Assembly: GCF_023146395.1 (NCBI RefSeq)
Contig: NZ_JAGLCD010000004.1
Coordinates: 506,718 to 570,717, forward strand
Reading direction: 5' to 3'
DNA from: Aeromicrobium sp.
Lineage (GTDB): Bacteria; Actinomycetota; Actinomycetes; Propionibacteriales; Nocardioidaceae
DNA length: 64,000 nucleotides
Shown here: piece after piece, positions 17,446 to 25,726 of the stretch
Layout: each line of letters begins with the position of its first letter
How positions within the stretch are numbered: position 1 is the stretch's first letter
Made by a program: the position numbers and the translations under genes
The notes under the pieces: generated by a model
Told to the model about the DNA's origin: nothing
The model's input: only the letters and a program-made list of their open reading frames with translations
Databases searched by the model: none

Positions 17446-18462
17446 ATGCGAGCAACCGTCCTCCACGCGCCCCGCGACATCCGACTCGACACCCTCCCCG
17501 ATCCGGACCTCCAGGACGACACCGATGCGATCGTCCGCGTCGTCGCCGCCTGCGTCTGCGGCTCGGACCTCTGGCCGTATCGCGGGGTCAACAAGATCCG
17601 CAAGCCCCAGCAGATCGGGCACGAGTTCATCGGCGTGGTCGAGCGCACCGGCACCGCCGTCTCCGGCGTGCAGGAGGGCGACTTCGTCATCGCGCCGTTC
17701 CTGTTCAGCGACAACACGTGCGCGCACTGCGAGGCCGGCGTGCAGACCTCGTGCGTCAACGGCGGCGGCTACGACGGCTGCCAGGCCGAGCTCGTCCGGG
17801 TCCCGTGGGCCGACGGCACGCTCGTCGCGGTGCCCGGCGACGTCGACGAGGCACTCCTGCCGCACCTGCTGACGCTCTCGGACGTCTTCCCCACGGGCCA
17901 CCACGCAGCGGTGTCGGCCGGCGTCACAGCCGGCAGCACCGTCGCGGTCGTCGGCGACGGCGCCGTCGGCCTGTCAGCCGTCCTGGCCGCCAAGCGCCTG
18001 GGGGCCAGCACCGTCATCGCGATGTCGCGCCACGAGCCGCGCCAGGAGGTGGCCCGTCGCTTCGGCGCCGACCACGTGGTCGAGACGCGCGGCAAGGAGG
18101 GCGCCGAGGCTGTGAAGGAGATCCTCGGCGGCATCGGGGCCGACGCTGTGCTCGAGTGCGTCGGCACCGGCGACTCGATGAAGCAGGCGTTCCGCGCCGT
18201 CCGCCCGGGCGGCACGGTCGGCTACGTCGGGATGCCGCACGACGTCGAGCTCAACATCCCGGTCATGTTCTTCACGAACACGGGCCTGCGCGGCGGGGTC
18301 GCTCCCGTGCGCGCCTACCTCGACGAGCTGCTGCCCGACGTGCTGGCGGGCGACATCGCGCCGGGCGAGGTCTTCGACCTGTCGCTGCCGCTCGACCGGG
18401 TCGCCGACGGCTACCAGGCGATGGACGAGCGCACGGCGATCAAGTCGTACCTGGCGGTCTAG
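17446..18462 (+). CDS. Zinc-dependent alcohol dehydrogenase family protein
   Basis: A 338-residue medium-chain dehydrogenase. Catalytic zinc ligands are C38 (VCGSD) and H59-E60 (GHE). The structural-zinc loop has C92, C95 and C103, but the position where the first of four cysteines normally sits is D89. The NAD(P) fold carries VAVVGDGAVGLSAV, a GxGxxG-like turn. It oxidises or reduces an unidentified alcohol or aldehyde. Its TAG stop shares the tetranucleotide CTAG with the stop of the convergent DUF952 gene. Confidence 0.9.
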   Translation: MRATVLHAPRDIRLDTLPDPDLQDDTDAIVRVVAACVCGSDLWPYRGVNKIRKPQQIGHEFIGVVERTGTAVSGVQEGDFVIAPFLFSDNTCAHCEAGVQTSCVNGGGYDGCQAELVRVPWADGTLVAVPGDVDEALLPHLLTLSDVFPTGHHAAVSAGVTAGSTVAVVGDGAVGLSAVLAAKRLGASTVIAMSRHEPRQEVARRFGADHVVETRGKEGAEAVKEILGGIGADAVLECVGTGDSMKQAFRAVRPGGTVGYVGMPHDVELNIPVMFFTNTGLRGGVAPVRAYLDELLPDVLAGDIAPGEVFDLSLPLDRVADGYQAMDERTAIKSYLAV

Positions 18463-18773
18463 AGGTGCAGGTCGCGCGTCCCCACCACGGCTGACGGTGA
18501 CAGCGGCCCGTAGATGTGCGGGTACGTGTCGTCCCCCACGGGGTCGCTGCGCCACGGCACGTCGAGCAGATCGGTGTCGATGACCAGCAGCACGAGGTCG
18601 GCCCGGTCGACGTCGGCGTAGTAGCGCTCGAGCACGCCCTCCACCTGGTCGGGGCGCGAGGCGTGCAGGAAGCCTTCCTCGGCCAGCGTGCGTCCCCGGG
18701 TCGACCACGTATAGGCGCCCGTCTCGAGCGCCTCGGCCCAGTGGTCGCGGAACGCCGTGTGGAGGATCTGCAC
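18459..18773 (-). CDS. DUF952 family protein
   Basis: A 104-residue protein with the DUF952 pattern: EEGFLHASRPDQVEGVLERYY near the middle, DLVLLVIDTDLL after it, and PHIYGPL near the end. The fold is related to ADP-ribosyltransferase-like domains, but the function is unknown. The GTG start lies 1 base after the MarR stop, so the two genes are co-transcribed. The stop overlaps that of the alcohol dehydrogenase gene in CTAG. Confidence 0.85.
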   Translation of the reverse strand: MQILHTAFRDHWAEALETGAYTWSTRGRTLAEEGFLHASRPDQVEGVLERYYADVDRADLVLLVIDTDLLDVPWRSDPVGDDTYPHIYGPLSPSAVVGTRDLHL

Positions 18774-18774
18774 G

Positions 18775-19212
18775 TCAGAGCACGTCGGCGCGGTCGTTGA
18801 ACCGCCGCAGCAGGCCCACGAACACGTCGATGTCGTCGACCTCCCAGTCGTCGAGCAGTCGCACCAGGCGCTCGTGCGTCTCGGACCGGTAGTCGCGAAG
18901 CCGGCCCGCCGCGGCCTCGGTGGGCACCAGCAGGCGTGCCCGACCGTCGGTGGGATCGGGGCGCTGCTCCACGAGGCCGTAGGTGACCAGGGCCGCGACG
19001 GCGCGGCTCGCGGTGGACTTGTGGACGCCCATCGCCTCGGCGAGGTCGGCGCCGCGGACCTGGCCGGGGGCGTCGCAGATGGCGAGGAAGAACAGGTACG
19101 TCCCGTAGTCGAGATCGCGGTGCAGCCCGGACAGGATCTGCACCGAGCGCCGGCGGACCCGTTGCACCAGCCGGGTCAGCTCGAGCTCGAGGTCGACGTC
19201 GGGAGAGGACAT
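18775..19212 (-). CDS. MarR-family transcriptional regulator
   Basis: A 145-residue winged-helix regulator. The recognition region is VRGADLAEAMGVHKSTASRAVAALVTYGLVEQRPDPTDGRA, with the DGRA wing typical of MarR. An N-terminal helix and a C-terminal helix would form the dimer interface. It probably represses its own operon or a neighbour in response to a small molecule. The ATG at 19212 is preferred over one 9 nt upstream because TAGGTT ends 7 nt before it. Confidence 0.88.
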   Translation of the reverse strand: MSSPDVDLELELTRLVQRVRRRSVQILSGLHRDLDYGTYLFFLAICDAPGQVRGADLAEAMGVHKSTASRAVAALVTYGLVEQRPDPTDGRARLLVPTEAAAGRLRDYRSETHERLVRLLDDWEVDDIDVFVGLLRRFNDRADVL

Positions 19213-19219
19213 GCGTCCC

Positions 19220-19225
19220 AACCTA
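19220..19225 (-). promoter_or_regulatory. -10 box TAGGTT, leaderless start of the MarR gene
   Basis: TAGGTT on the minus strand ends 7 nt before the ATG at 19212. Confidence 0.5.
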
Positions 19226-19263
19226 CCGAAGCCGACCCCGGGCCCGAGCCGCCAGGCCGCGTC

Positions 19264-20484
19264 CTACTTGAGCTGCGTCGACGAGAGGTTGAGCAGTCGG
19301 CGAGCCACGATGAGCTGCTGGATCTGCTGGGTGCCCTCGAAGATGTCGAGGATCTTGGAGTCGCGCGACCACTTCTCGAGGAACTCGGTCTCGCTGTAGC
19401 CCAGCGTGCCGGCCAGCTCGACGCACCGCAGCGTGATGTCGTTGCCGACACGCCCCGCCTTGGCCTTGGCCATCGAGGCCTCCATCGAGTTCGGCTTGCG
19501 GTTGTCGGCGAGCCACGCGGCCTCGAGGGTCAGCAGCAGCGCCGCCTCCCAGTCCGCCTCCATCTGCAGGAAGGTCGCCGCCGCGTACGACTGCGACGTC
19601 GCCGGACGGTCGTAGTCGATGTCGACGCCGGCCTTCTCCAGCAGCTCACGGATGAGCTCGAGCGAGGCGCGGGCGCAGCCCACGGCCATGCCGGCCACGA
19701 GCGGCCGCGTGTTGTCGAACGTGGCCATCGCTCCCGCGAAGCCCTGCTTGACGTCGATCTCCGGGCTGCCGAGCAGGTTGGACTCGTGCACGCGGCAGTT
19801 GTCGAGCAGGATCACCGCGGTGTCGGACGCCCGGATGCCGAGCTTGTGCTCGAGGCGCTCGACGCGGATGCCGGGCGTGTCCTTGCTGACGACGAACGAC
19901 TTGATCGCCGCGCGACCCAGGCTCTTGTCGAGCGTCGCCCAGACGACGACCGAGTCGGCACGCTCGCCCGAGGTGACGTAGATCTTCTCGCCGTTGAGGA
20001 CGTAGTGGTCGCCGTCCTTGACGGCCGTGGTCTTGATCGCGGCCGAGTCCGACCCGAAGCTCGGCTCGGTGATCGCCATCGCGGCCCACGTGCCCTTGTA
20101 CCGCTCGAGCTGCTCGTCGGTCGCGACCGAGGCGATGGCGGAGTTGCCGAGGCCCTGGCGGGGCATCGAGAGCAGCAGGCCGACATCGCCCCAGCACATC
20201 TCGATGACCGACAGCACCGAGCTCATGTTGGTGCCGTTCTTGACCTTGGACTTCTTGCCCTCGGCCTCGTCCTCGCCGCGGCGGACGCCGGCGGCACCGG
20301 CACCCTGGCCCTGGCCGGAGTCGCTCATGCCGTCGACCAGCGAGGCCAGCAGGTCGAGCTCCTTCGGATAGGAGTGCTCGGCGAGGTCGTACTTGCGGGA
20401 GTTGGCGCGCAGGAAGTTGTCGGCGACCTGGTTGGCCTGGTCGACGAAGGCGCGGAACTTCTTGGGGGTGTCGAGATTGATCAT
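19264..20484 (-). CDS. Acyl-CoA dehydrogenase
   Basis: A 406-residue FAD-dependent dehydrogenase. It has the FAD-contacting MAITEPSFGSDSAAI, a KIYVTSGERAD loop and the C-terminal DIFEGTQQIQQLIVARRLL. A charged, Gly/Lys-rich insert occupies about residues 55-85. It would introduce the alpha-beta double bond of an acyl-CoA in beta-oxidation or a related pathway. It follows a second acyl-CoA dehydrogenase gene by 16 nt, so the pair forms an operon and may act together as a heteromer, as some actinobacterial FadE pairs do. The substrate is unknown. Confidence 0.9.
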   Translation of the reverse strand: MINLDTPKKFRAFVDQANQVADNFLRANSRKYDLAEHSYPKELDLLASLVDGMSDSGQGQGAGAAGVRRGEDEAEGKKSKVKNGTNMSSVLSVIEMCWGDVGLLLSMPRQGLGNSAIASVATDEQLERYKGTWAAMAITEPSFGSDSAAIKTTAVKDGDHYVLNGEKIYVTSGERADSVVVWATLDKSLGRAAIKSFVVSKDTPGIRVERLEHKLGIRASDTAVILLDNCRVHESNLLGSPEIDVKQGFAGAMATFDNTRPLVAGMAVGCARASLELIRELLEKAGVDIDYDRPATSQSYAAATFLQMEADWEAALLLTLEAAWLADNRKPNSMEASMAKAKAGRVGNDITLRCVELAGTLGYSETEFLEKWSRDSKILDIFEGTQQIQQLIVARRLLNLSSTQLK

Positions 20485-20500
20485 GATGTGTTCTCCGTCC

Positions 20501-21805
20501 TCAGACGAGGACCGCTCCTTCCATCAGGCCGACGGCCCGCAGGTCGCGGTACCACCGCTCCACCGGGTGCTCCTTGACGAAGCCGTGTCCACCGAGCAGC
20601 TGCACGCCGTCGGTGCCGATCTTCATGCCGTACTCGGCCGCGAGCTTGCGCGCGAGCGCGACCTCACGGGCGTACGACTGACGCTGCTCGGCGCGGGACG
20701 CGGCCTTCAGCGTGACCAGGCGCATGCCCTCGAGCTCGATCGCGATGTTGGCCACCATGAAGGCGACCGACTGGCGGTACGCGATCGGCTCGCCGAACGC
20801 CTCGCGGCCCACGACGTACTCCTTGGTGTAGTCGAGCACGGCCTTGGCCGTGCCGAGCGCGAGCGCCGACCAGCCCAGGCGGGCCAGGCGGACGGCCTCG
20901 CGGTAGTCGTCCTCAGCGCCGTCGCCGAGCAGGGCCGCCGGGGCGTCCTCGAGCTTGAGCCGGGTCAGGCCGGCGGCGCGCAGGCCCATCGACGGATCGG
21001 CGGCGACGCTCACGCCCTCGGCCGCAGCCTCGACGACGAACAGCGCCGGCTTGCCCTCGAGCGAGGCCGCGACGATGAACAGCTCGGCCTCCAGGCCTCG
21101 CACGGCGCCGGACTTCAGACCGGTCAGGACGTAGCCGTCACCGGTCTTGGTGGCGGTCGTGCCGAGCTCGAACGGGTCGAAGAGCGGCACCGGCTCGCTG
21201 ATCACGAGGGCCGCGGCCGGCACGTCGTCGCCGGTGAAGGCCGGCAGATAGGTCTGCTGCTGCTCGTCGGAGCCCCACAGGGAGATCGCGGTGGCGACGG
21301 CCGAGGGTGCCAGGCAGGCGACGGCCTGGCCCATGTCGCCGTAGGCGAGCGCCTCGGCGACGAGGACGCCGGTCGTGGCCGAGCGCTCCTCGGAGAGTCC
21401 GCCGAGGGCCTCGGGCACGTTGAGCAGGCTCAGCCCGAACTCGGTGGTCTGGGCGAGCACCTCCTTCGGCGTGTCGTCGGTCTTCTCGGCCGCCTCGGCG
21501 CCGGGGCGCAGAACCTCACCGGCGAACTCGGACACGACGCCGACGATCATCTGCTGGTCCTCGGTGGGCGTGAGGTCGAAGACCCCCGAGTCGCCCGTCG
21601 AGGCCTGGCGCGCCGGCTTGCCCGATCCCTTGACCCGCTTGAACGTGCGGGCGGCCGCGCCCGCGGCCTGGAAGCCGGCGCGGGTGCCGTGGTAGACGGC
21701 CTTCTCGCTCTGCTTGCGCAGGCCGAGACGGTCGATCGTGGGTGAGCTGGCGATGCGGTTCAGGACCGCCAGACCAATCCCCATGGGGTCTTTGCGAGAG
21801 GCCAC
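20501..21805 (-). CDS. Acyl-CoA dehydrogenase (divergent partner)
   Basis: A 434-residue acyl-CoA dehydrogenase-like protein with a ~70-residue N-terminal extension before the domain start at FDLTPTEDQQMIVG. The C-terminal GGHGFVKEHPVERWYRDLRAVGL is typical. The loop normally reading TEP is ISEP here, and GTTATK replaces the usual serine-rich segment, so FAD binding may be altered. It heads a two-gene operon with the downstream acyl-CoA dehydrogenase. The GTG at 21805 has GGAG 6 nt upstream. A 15-bp palindrome sits in the promoter. Confidence 0.87.
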   Translation of the reverse strand: MASRKDPMGIGLAVLNRIASSPTIDRLGLRKQSEKAVYHGTRAGFQAAGAAARTFKRVKGSGKPARQASTGDSGVFDLTPTEDQQMIVGVVSEFAGEVLRPGAEAAEKTDDTPKEVLAQTTEFGLSLLNVPEALGGLSEERSATTGVLVAEALAYGDMGQAVACLAPSAVATAISLWGSDEQQQTYLPAFTGDDVPAAALVISEPVPLFDPFELGTTATKTGDGYVLTGLKSGAVRGLEAELFIVAASLEGKPALFVVEAAAEGVSVAADPSMGLRAAGLTRLKLEDAPAALLGDGAEDDYREAVRLARLGWSALALGTAKAVLDYTKEYVVGREAFGEPIAYRQSVAFMVANIAIELEGMRLVTLKAASRAEQRQSYAREVALARKLAAEYGMKIGTDGVQLLGGHGFVKEHPVERWYRDLRAVGLMEGAVLV

Positions 21806-21865
21806 GTGTGCTCCTGGAAGTTCACGAGGTCGGGCCGAGGTGCCCGCCGTCGGCGTCAGTGTATC

Positions 21866-21880
21866 CGAGTTTGTAACTCG
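21866..21880. promoter_or_regulatory. Palindromic operator in the acyl-CoA dehydrogenase promoter
   Basis: CGAGTT-TGT-AACTCG is a perfect 6+6 palindrome with a 3-nt spacer. On the minus strand it fills the gap between a weak -35 and the -10 box TACACT that follows it. This is the position of a repressor site of the TetR/FadR kind. The regulator is not identified in the window. Confidence 0.6.
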
Positions 21881-21996
21881 CGTTTGCACTTGGACGGCAC
21901 GAGCGTATCCCAGTCGGCCCGGATGGTCCACAGGTGCTCGGCCCCGGTCGGATATCGTGGACCGTCGCCCACCCGCCGACGTGCACCAGGAGCCCC

Positions 21997-22599
21997 GTGA
22001 GCAGCCCCGCGACCCACCCGCAGTCCCGCCCCCTCCCCGAGGGTGGATCCGTCCGACCCATCACCCGCTGGGGCACCCCGGTCATGCACCGCGAGCTCGA
22101 GGACGTCACGACCTTCGACGAGGAGCTCCACACGCTCGTGCGCGACATGGTCGCCACGATGTACGCCGCCCGCGGCGTGGGCCTGGCGGCCAACCAGGTC
22201 GGCGAGAACGTCAAGGTCTTCGTGTTCGACTGCCCCGACGACGACGACCAGGTCGTGACCGGCGTCGTGTGCAATCCGGTGCTGACCCTGCCCGAGGGTG
22301 ACGACCGCCGCCTGGACGACGACGACGAGGGGTGCCTGTCCTTCCCGGGCGCCTTCGGGCCCCTGGCCCGCCCGGACCGGGCGCACGTGAGCGGCGTCGA
22401 CCAGTTCGGCGAGCCGGTCGAGTTCACGGGGACCGGGCTGCTCGCGCGCTGCCTGCAGCACGAGACCGACCACCTGTTCGGCACGGTGTTCGGCGACCGC
22501 CTGGCCGGCCGGGCCCGCAAGAAGCTCGACAAGATGCAGAGCGAGCTCGACGACCTGTATCCGGCCGACTGGCCCGTCACGCCGATCGCGGAGGCCTGA
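21997..22599 (+). CDS. def: Peptide deformylase
   Basis: A 200-residue peptide deformylase with all three family motifs: GVGLAANQVG at about 60-69, EGCLSFPG with metal ligand C113, and QHETDHLFG with metal ligands H155 and H159 and catalytic E156. It removes the N-formyl group from new proteins. An acidic patch (DDDDQ, LDDDDEG) lies before motif II. The GTG start has a GGAG ribosome-binding site. The GNAT acetyltransferase gene follows 10 nt later, so the two are likely co-transcribed. Confidence 0.95.
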   Translation: MSSPATHPQSRPLPEGGSVRPITRWGTPVMHRELEDVTTFDEELHTLVRDMVATMYAARGVGLAANQVGENVKVFVFDCPDDDDQVVTGVVCNPVLTLPEGDDRRLDDDDEGCLSFPGAFGPLARPDRAHVSGVDQFGEPVEFTGTGLLARCLQHETDHLFGTVFGDRLAGRARKKLDKMQSELDDLYPADWPVTPIAEA

Positions 22600-22609
22600 C
22601 CCGCCGCCC

Positions 22610-23143
22610 ATGATCACGCGCCCGATCGAGACCGGCGACTGGGAGGAGATGCACGTCCTCTACGCCGATCCGGGCGTCTGGGAGCACCAGCCGAGCGGGG
22701 TGTTCACCGCAGTCGACCAGACGAAGGCGCTCGTGGAGTTCTTCGTGAGTGGGTGGCGCGACGACGGCCTGAGCAACTGGGCCGCGTTCGACGAGGACGG
22801 CGAGTTCGTCGGACACGGTGGCGCCCGGCTGCTGCACGACCGGGTCGCCTGGAACATCGGGTACCGGGTGCACCGGTCCCACTGGCACCGTGGCTACGGG
22901 TCGCGTCTCGCGCGCGCCGGCGTGGAGGCGGCTCAGCAGGTCGATCCCGACGTCCCGGTCACGGCGAAGCTCCTGGAGCGCAACGAGGCGAGCCGGCGCA
23001 CCGCCGAGGCCGCCGGCCTGCAGCTCGTGTGGCGTGGGCGCGACCTCGGCAATGCCGACGAGTCGGCCGTGCGCCTGGTCTACGCCGACCGCGAGCTCGA
23101 CGAGGCGACGCTGCGCGCCCACACGCACAGCTTCATGCGCTGA
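22610..23143 (+). CDS. GNAT-family N-acetyltransferase
   Basis: A 177-residue GCN5-like acetyltransferase. The central strand and acetyl-CoA pyrophosphate loop read IGYRVHRSHWHRGYGSRLARAG (RGYG is the R/Q-x-x-G-x-G/A variant), followed by NEASRRTAEAAGLQLVWRG, as in RimJ/RimL-type proteins. The acceptor is unknown. Since it directly follows def, a role in N-terminal protein modification is possible but is only inferred from position. Confidence 0.8.
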   Translation: MITRPIETGDWEEMHVLYADPGVWEHQPSGVFTAVDQTKALVEFFVSGWRDDGLSNWAAFDEDGEFVGHGGARLLHDRVAWNIGYRVHRSHWHRGYGSRLARAGVEAAQQVDPDVPVTAKLLERNEASRRTAEAAGLQLVWRGRDLGNADESAVRLVYADRELDEATLRAHTHSFMR

Positions 23144-23149
23144 CCGACG

Positions 23150-23710
23150 TCACGACTCCTCGCGCAGCCGCGGCTCGGTGCGGTTGCGCGGCTTGAGTCC
23201 CGGCATGTCCGCGTAGAACTCGCGCACGACGTCCATGTCGGCCGCGAAGTCCCCGGTCGGGACGAACGAGGGCCCGAAGCCCATCGTGCGGGTCGGTGGG
23301 TCGAAGAAGGCCAGGGTCACCGGCACCTGGGCCGCGTGCGCGATGCGCAGGAACCCCGACTTCCAGTACTCCCCCGCCGAGCGTGTGCCCTCGGCGGCGA
23401 TCACGAGGCGAAACTCCCGGTCGGACCCGGCCTCGTCGACGAAGGCCTGCACGACGCCGCCCGGATTCTTTCTGTCCAGGGGCACGCCGCCGAAACGCGT
23501 GACGAGCCAGCCGACGGGACCCCGGAAGAGCTCCTGCTTCACGAGCACCCGCGGATGGGCGCCACCGTGCCACATGACCAGGAGCATCGTGACGAAGTCC
23601 CAGTTCGACGTGTGGGGCGCCCCGACGAGCACCCCGCGTTCGGGCACCGTGCCGACCATCCGGTACCGCATCACTCGGGCGATGGTCCGGGCCACGCGCT
23701 GCCGCATCAT
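23150..23710 (-). CDS. PlsC-like lysophospholipid acyltransferase
   Basis: A 186-residue membrane-associated acyltransferase. The catalytic HxxxxD is H33-TSNW-D38, the glycerophosphate-site EGTR motif lies near residue 110, and [13 protein letters not shown] corresponds to motif II. It would acylate a lysophospholipid or related acceptor at the inner face of the membrane. The start overlaps the TrmH stop as ATGA, yet TAGGCT also lies 6 nt upstream inside the TrmH gene, so a private leaderless promoter may supplement read-through. Confidence 0.85.
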   Translation of the reverse strand: MMRQRVARTIARVMRYRMVGTVPERGVLVGAPHTSNWDFVTMLLVMWHGGAHPRVLVKQELFRGPVGWLVTRFGGVPLDRKNPGGVVQAFVDEAGSDREFRLVIAAEGTRSAGEYWKSGFLRIAHAAQVPVTLAFFDPPTRTMGFGPSFVPTGDFAADMDVVREFYADMPGLKPRNRTEPRLREES

Positions 23711-24516
23711 GGCGTGAGCCTAGAGGGGCGCAGCTCCCAGGCGGCAATCGCGACGGACGCGGCGACGTTGAGCGAATCGATGCCCTCGGCCATCGGGATC
23801 GTCGCGCGGACGAGGCTCTCGTGCTCCCAGCGCGCCGAGAGGCCGTGCCCCTCCGACCCCACGACCAGGGCGAGCGGCCGGTCCTGTTCCACCGTGTCGA
23901 GCGGTTCCGCGCCGGCGCCGAGCGTCATCGCCACGGTCGTGAACCCGGCCTCGCGCAGCAGGTCCGGAGCGGCGTGCCAGTCGTCCAGACGCGCGTACGG
24001 CAGCGAGAAGACCGCTCCCATCGCGACCTTGATGGCGCGGCGGTACAACGGGTCCGCGCAGCGTGGCGACAGCAGCACCCCGTCCCACCCGAGCGCGGCG
24101 GCGGTGCGGAACACGGCCCCGACGTTCGTGTGGTCGACCAGGTCCTCGAGCACGAGGACCCGCCGCGCGCCGGCCAGGACCTGCGCCGGCTCCGGCAGCT
24201 CCGGGCGGTGCAGGACCGCCAGGGCGCCGCGGTGGACGTGAAATCCGGTGAGCTGCTCGATCACGTCCTCGTCGAGCACGTAGCAGGGCGCCTCGGTCGT
24301 CGCCAGGACGTCCTGCAGCGAGTCGACCCATCGCGGCGCCATGAGGAACGACCGTGGCGCGTGGCCGGCGGCCACGGCTCGTCGCACGACCTTCTCCCCC
24401 TCGGCGACGTAGATGCCGCGCTCGGTCTCGAGCAGCTTGCGCAGGCTCACGTCGCGCAGGCCGAGGTACTCGCGCAGCCGCTCGTCGCCGGTCGTCACGT
24501 GCTGGATCTGGGCCAC
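23707..24516 (-). CDS. TrmH-family (SpoU) RNA 2'-O-methyltransferase
   Basis: A 269-residue SPOUT methyltransferase. An N-terminal substrate-binding domain (about 1-105) precedes the knotted catalytic domain. Motif 1 is [16 protein letters not shown], motif 2 is [13 protein letters not shown] and motif 3 is [23 protein letters not shown]. It methylates ribose in rRNA or tRNA; the site cannot be read from sequence. The GTG at 24516 has TAACCT 6 nt upstream, and this -10 overlaps that of the divergent PEBP gene. Confidence 0.92.
   Translation of the reverse strand: MAQIQHVTTGDERLREYLGLRDVSLRKLLETERGIYVAEGEKVVRRAVAAGHAPRSFLMAPRWVDSLQDVLATTEAPCYVLDEDVIEQLTGFHVHRGALAVLHRPELPEPAQVLAGARRVLVLEDLVDHTNVGAVFRTAAALGWDGVLLSPRCADPLYRRAIKVAMGAVFSLPYARLDDWHAAPDLLREAGFTTVAMTLGAGAEPLDTVEQDRPLALVVGSEGHGLSARWEHESLVRATIPMAEGIDSLNVAASVAIAAWELRPSRLTP
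23717..23722 (-). promoter_or_regulatory. -10 box TAGGCT inside the TrmH gene, for the acyltransferase gene
   Basis: TAGGCT on the minus strand ends 6 nt before the ATG at 23710, within the last codons of the upstream gene. Confidence 0.4.
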
Positions 24517-24534
24517 GCGGTTAGGTTAGGCGGC
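24517..24534. promoter_or_regulatory. Bidirectional leaderless promoter with overlapping -10 boxes
   Basis: The whole divergent intergenic region is 18 bp. TAGGTT (24522-24527, plus) is 7 nt from the ATG at 24535, and TAACCT (24523-24528, minus) is 6 nt from the GTG at 24516. The two -10 boxes occupy almost the same bases on opposite strands, so polymerases starting in the two directions would compete. Confidence 0.6.
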
Positions 24535-25062
24535 ATGAGCCTCGACCGACCTGTGACCCCGGATCCGTACCCCCTCCTGCCTGCCGCTGCGACCTTCACC
24601 GTCACGAGCGACGACGTCACCGACGGTGCGCCGCTGAACGACGACCAGGTCAATGCCCACGGCGACACCTCGCCCCAGCTCAGCTGGTCCGGCGCCCCCG
24701 AGGGCACGAAGTCCTTCGTCGTGACGTGCTTCGACCCCGACGCCCCCACCCCGTCCGGCTTCTGGCACTGGGTCGCGGTCGATCTCCCGGCCGACACGAC
24801 GAGCCTGCCCGCCGGAGCCGGCGCGGACGACGAGAGCCTGCCAGGCGGCGCGTTCCACGTGCGCAACGACGGCGGCGGGCTCGGATACATGGGCGCGGCG
24901 CCGCCCGAGGGCGATCAGGTGCACCGGTACTACTTCGTCGTCCACGCGGTCGGCGAGGAGACGCTCGGCGTCGACGCCTCGGCCAGCCCCGCCGTCGTGA
25001 GCTTCAACCTCGCGTTCAAGACCCTCGGCCGCGCGATCGTCCACGGCACCTACCAGCACTGA
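24535..25062 (+). CDS. YbhB/YbcL-family Raf kinase inhibitor-like protein (PEBP)
   Basis: A 175-residue phosphatidylethanolamine-binding protein homologue. The ligand-pocket motif is [23 protein letters not shown], followed by [32 protein letters not shown]. Bacterial members are cytosolic and of uncertain role. The start is supported by TAGGTT 7 nt upstream. Confidence 0.9.
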   Translation: MSLDRPVTPDPYPLLPAAATFTVTSDDVTDGAPLNDDQVNAHGDTSPQLSWSGAPEGTKSFVVTCFDPDAPTPSGFWHWVAVDLPADTTSLPAGAGADDESLPGGAFHVRNDGGGLGYMGAAPPEGDQVHRYYFVVHAVGEETLGVDASASPAVVSFNLAFKTLGRAIVHGTYQH

Positions 25063-25084
25063 CCCGCGCCGGTCCGGAGACGGA

Positions 25085-25726
25085 TCAGCGCTCGTCCACC
25101 AGCTCGTCGAGCGGCCGTGGGTCGCCCCACCGCTGCTCGACGAGCATGGGGCGGTCGTAGAACCGTTCCACGGGGCCCAGGCAGAGCACGGCGACGGGTT
25201 CGTCGCCCGCCGGCAGGTCCAGCAACGCCGCCAGCTCGGCAGGCTCGAACAGCGAGACCCAGCCCATGCCGAGGTTCTCGGCGCGGGCCGCGAGCCACAG
25301 GTTCTGGATCGCACACGCCACTGACGCGAGGTCCATGTGCGGCATCGTGCGTCGTCCGAAGACGTGCCGATCCCGGTCACCCGTGATCGACACGACGATC
25401 AGCTCGGCGCAGTCGCGGACCCCCTCGACCTTGAGCCGCAGGAACTCGGCGCCGCGCTCGTCCAGGGCTTCGGCCGTCCGCTCGCGCTCGGCGTCGACGA
25501 GGTCCGCCACGGCGGCGCGAACCGCAGGACTCACGACCCGCACGAACCGCCACGGCACCATGAGCCCCACGCTGGGAGCCAGGTTGGCCGACTCGAGCAA
25601 CCGCCGCAGCACCGCGGGGTCCACCGCGCCGCCGACGAAGTGCCGCATGTCGCGGCGCTCGGCGATGACACGGTAGACCGCGGCGCGCTCGTCCTGGTCG
25701 AACCGGTCCGTGGGCCGGTCCGTCAC
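25085..25726 (-). CDS. bluB: 5,6-dimethylbenzimidazole synthase
   Basis: A 213-residue flavin-destructase-type nitroreductase. It carries the BluB signatures RRDMRHFVGG, APSVGLMVPWRFVRV, ENLGMGWVSLFEP and LCLGPVERFYDRPML. BluB consumes FMNH2 and oxygen to make dimethylbenzimidazole, the lower ligand of cobalamin. No other cobalamin gene is in the window. The GTG start overlaps the SPFH stop as GTGA, placing it last in a leftward ABC-NfeD-SPFH-BluB operon. A general nitroreductase is the alternative. Confidence 0.85.
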   Translation of the reverse strand: MTDRPTDRFDQDERAAVYRVIAERRDMRHFVGGAVDPAVLRRLLESANLAPSVGLMVPWRFVRVVSPAVRAAVADLVDAERERTAEALDERGAEFLRLKVEGVRDCAELIVVSITGDRDRHVFGRRTMPHMDLASVACAIQNLWLAARAENLGMGWVSLFEPAELAALLDLPAGDEPVAVLCLGPVERFYDRPMLVEQRWGDPRPLDELVDER

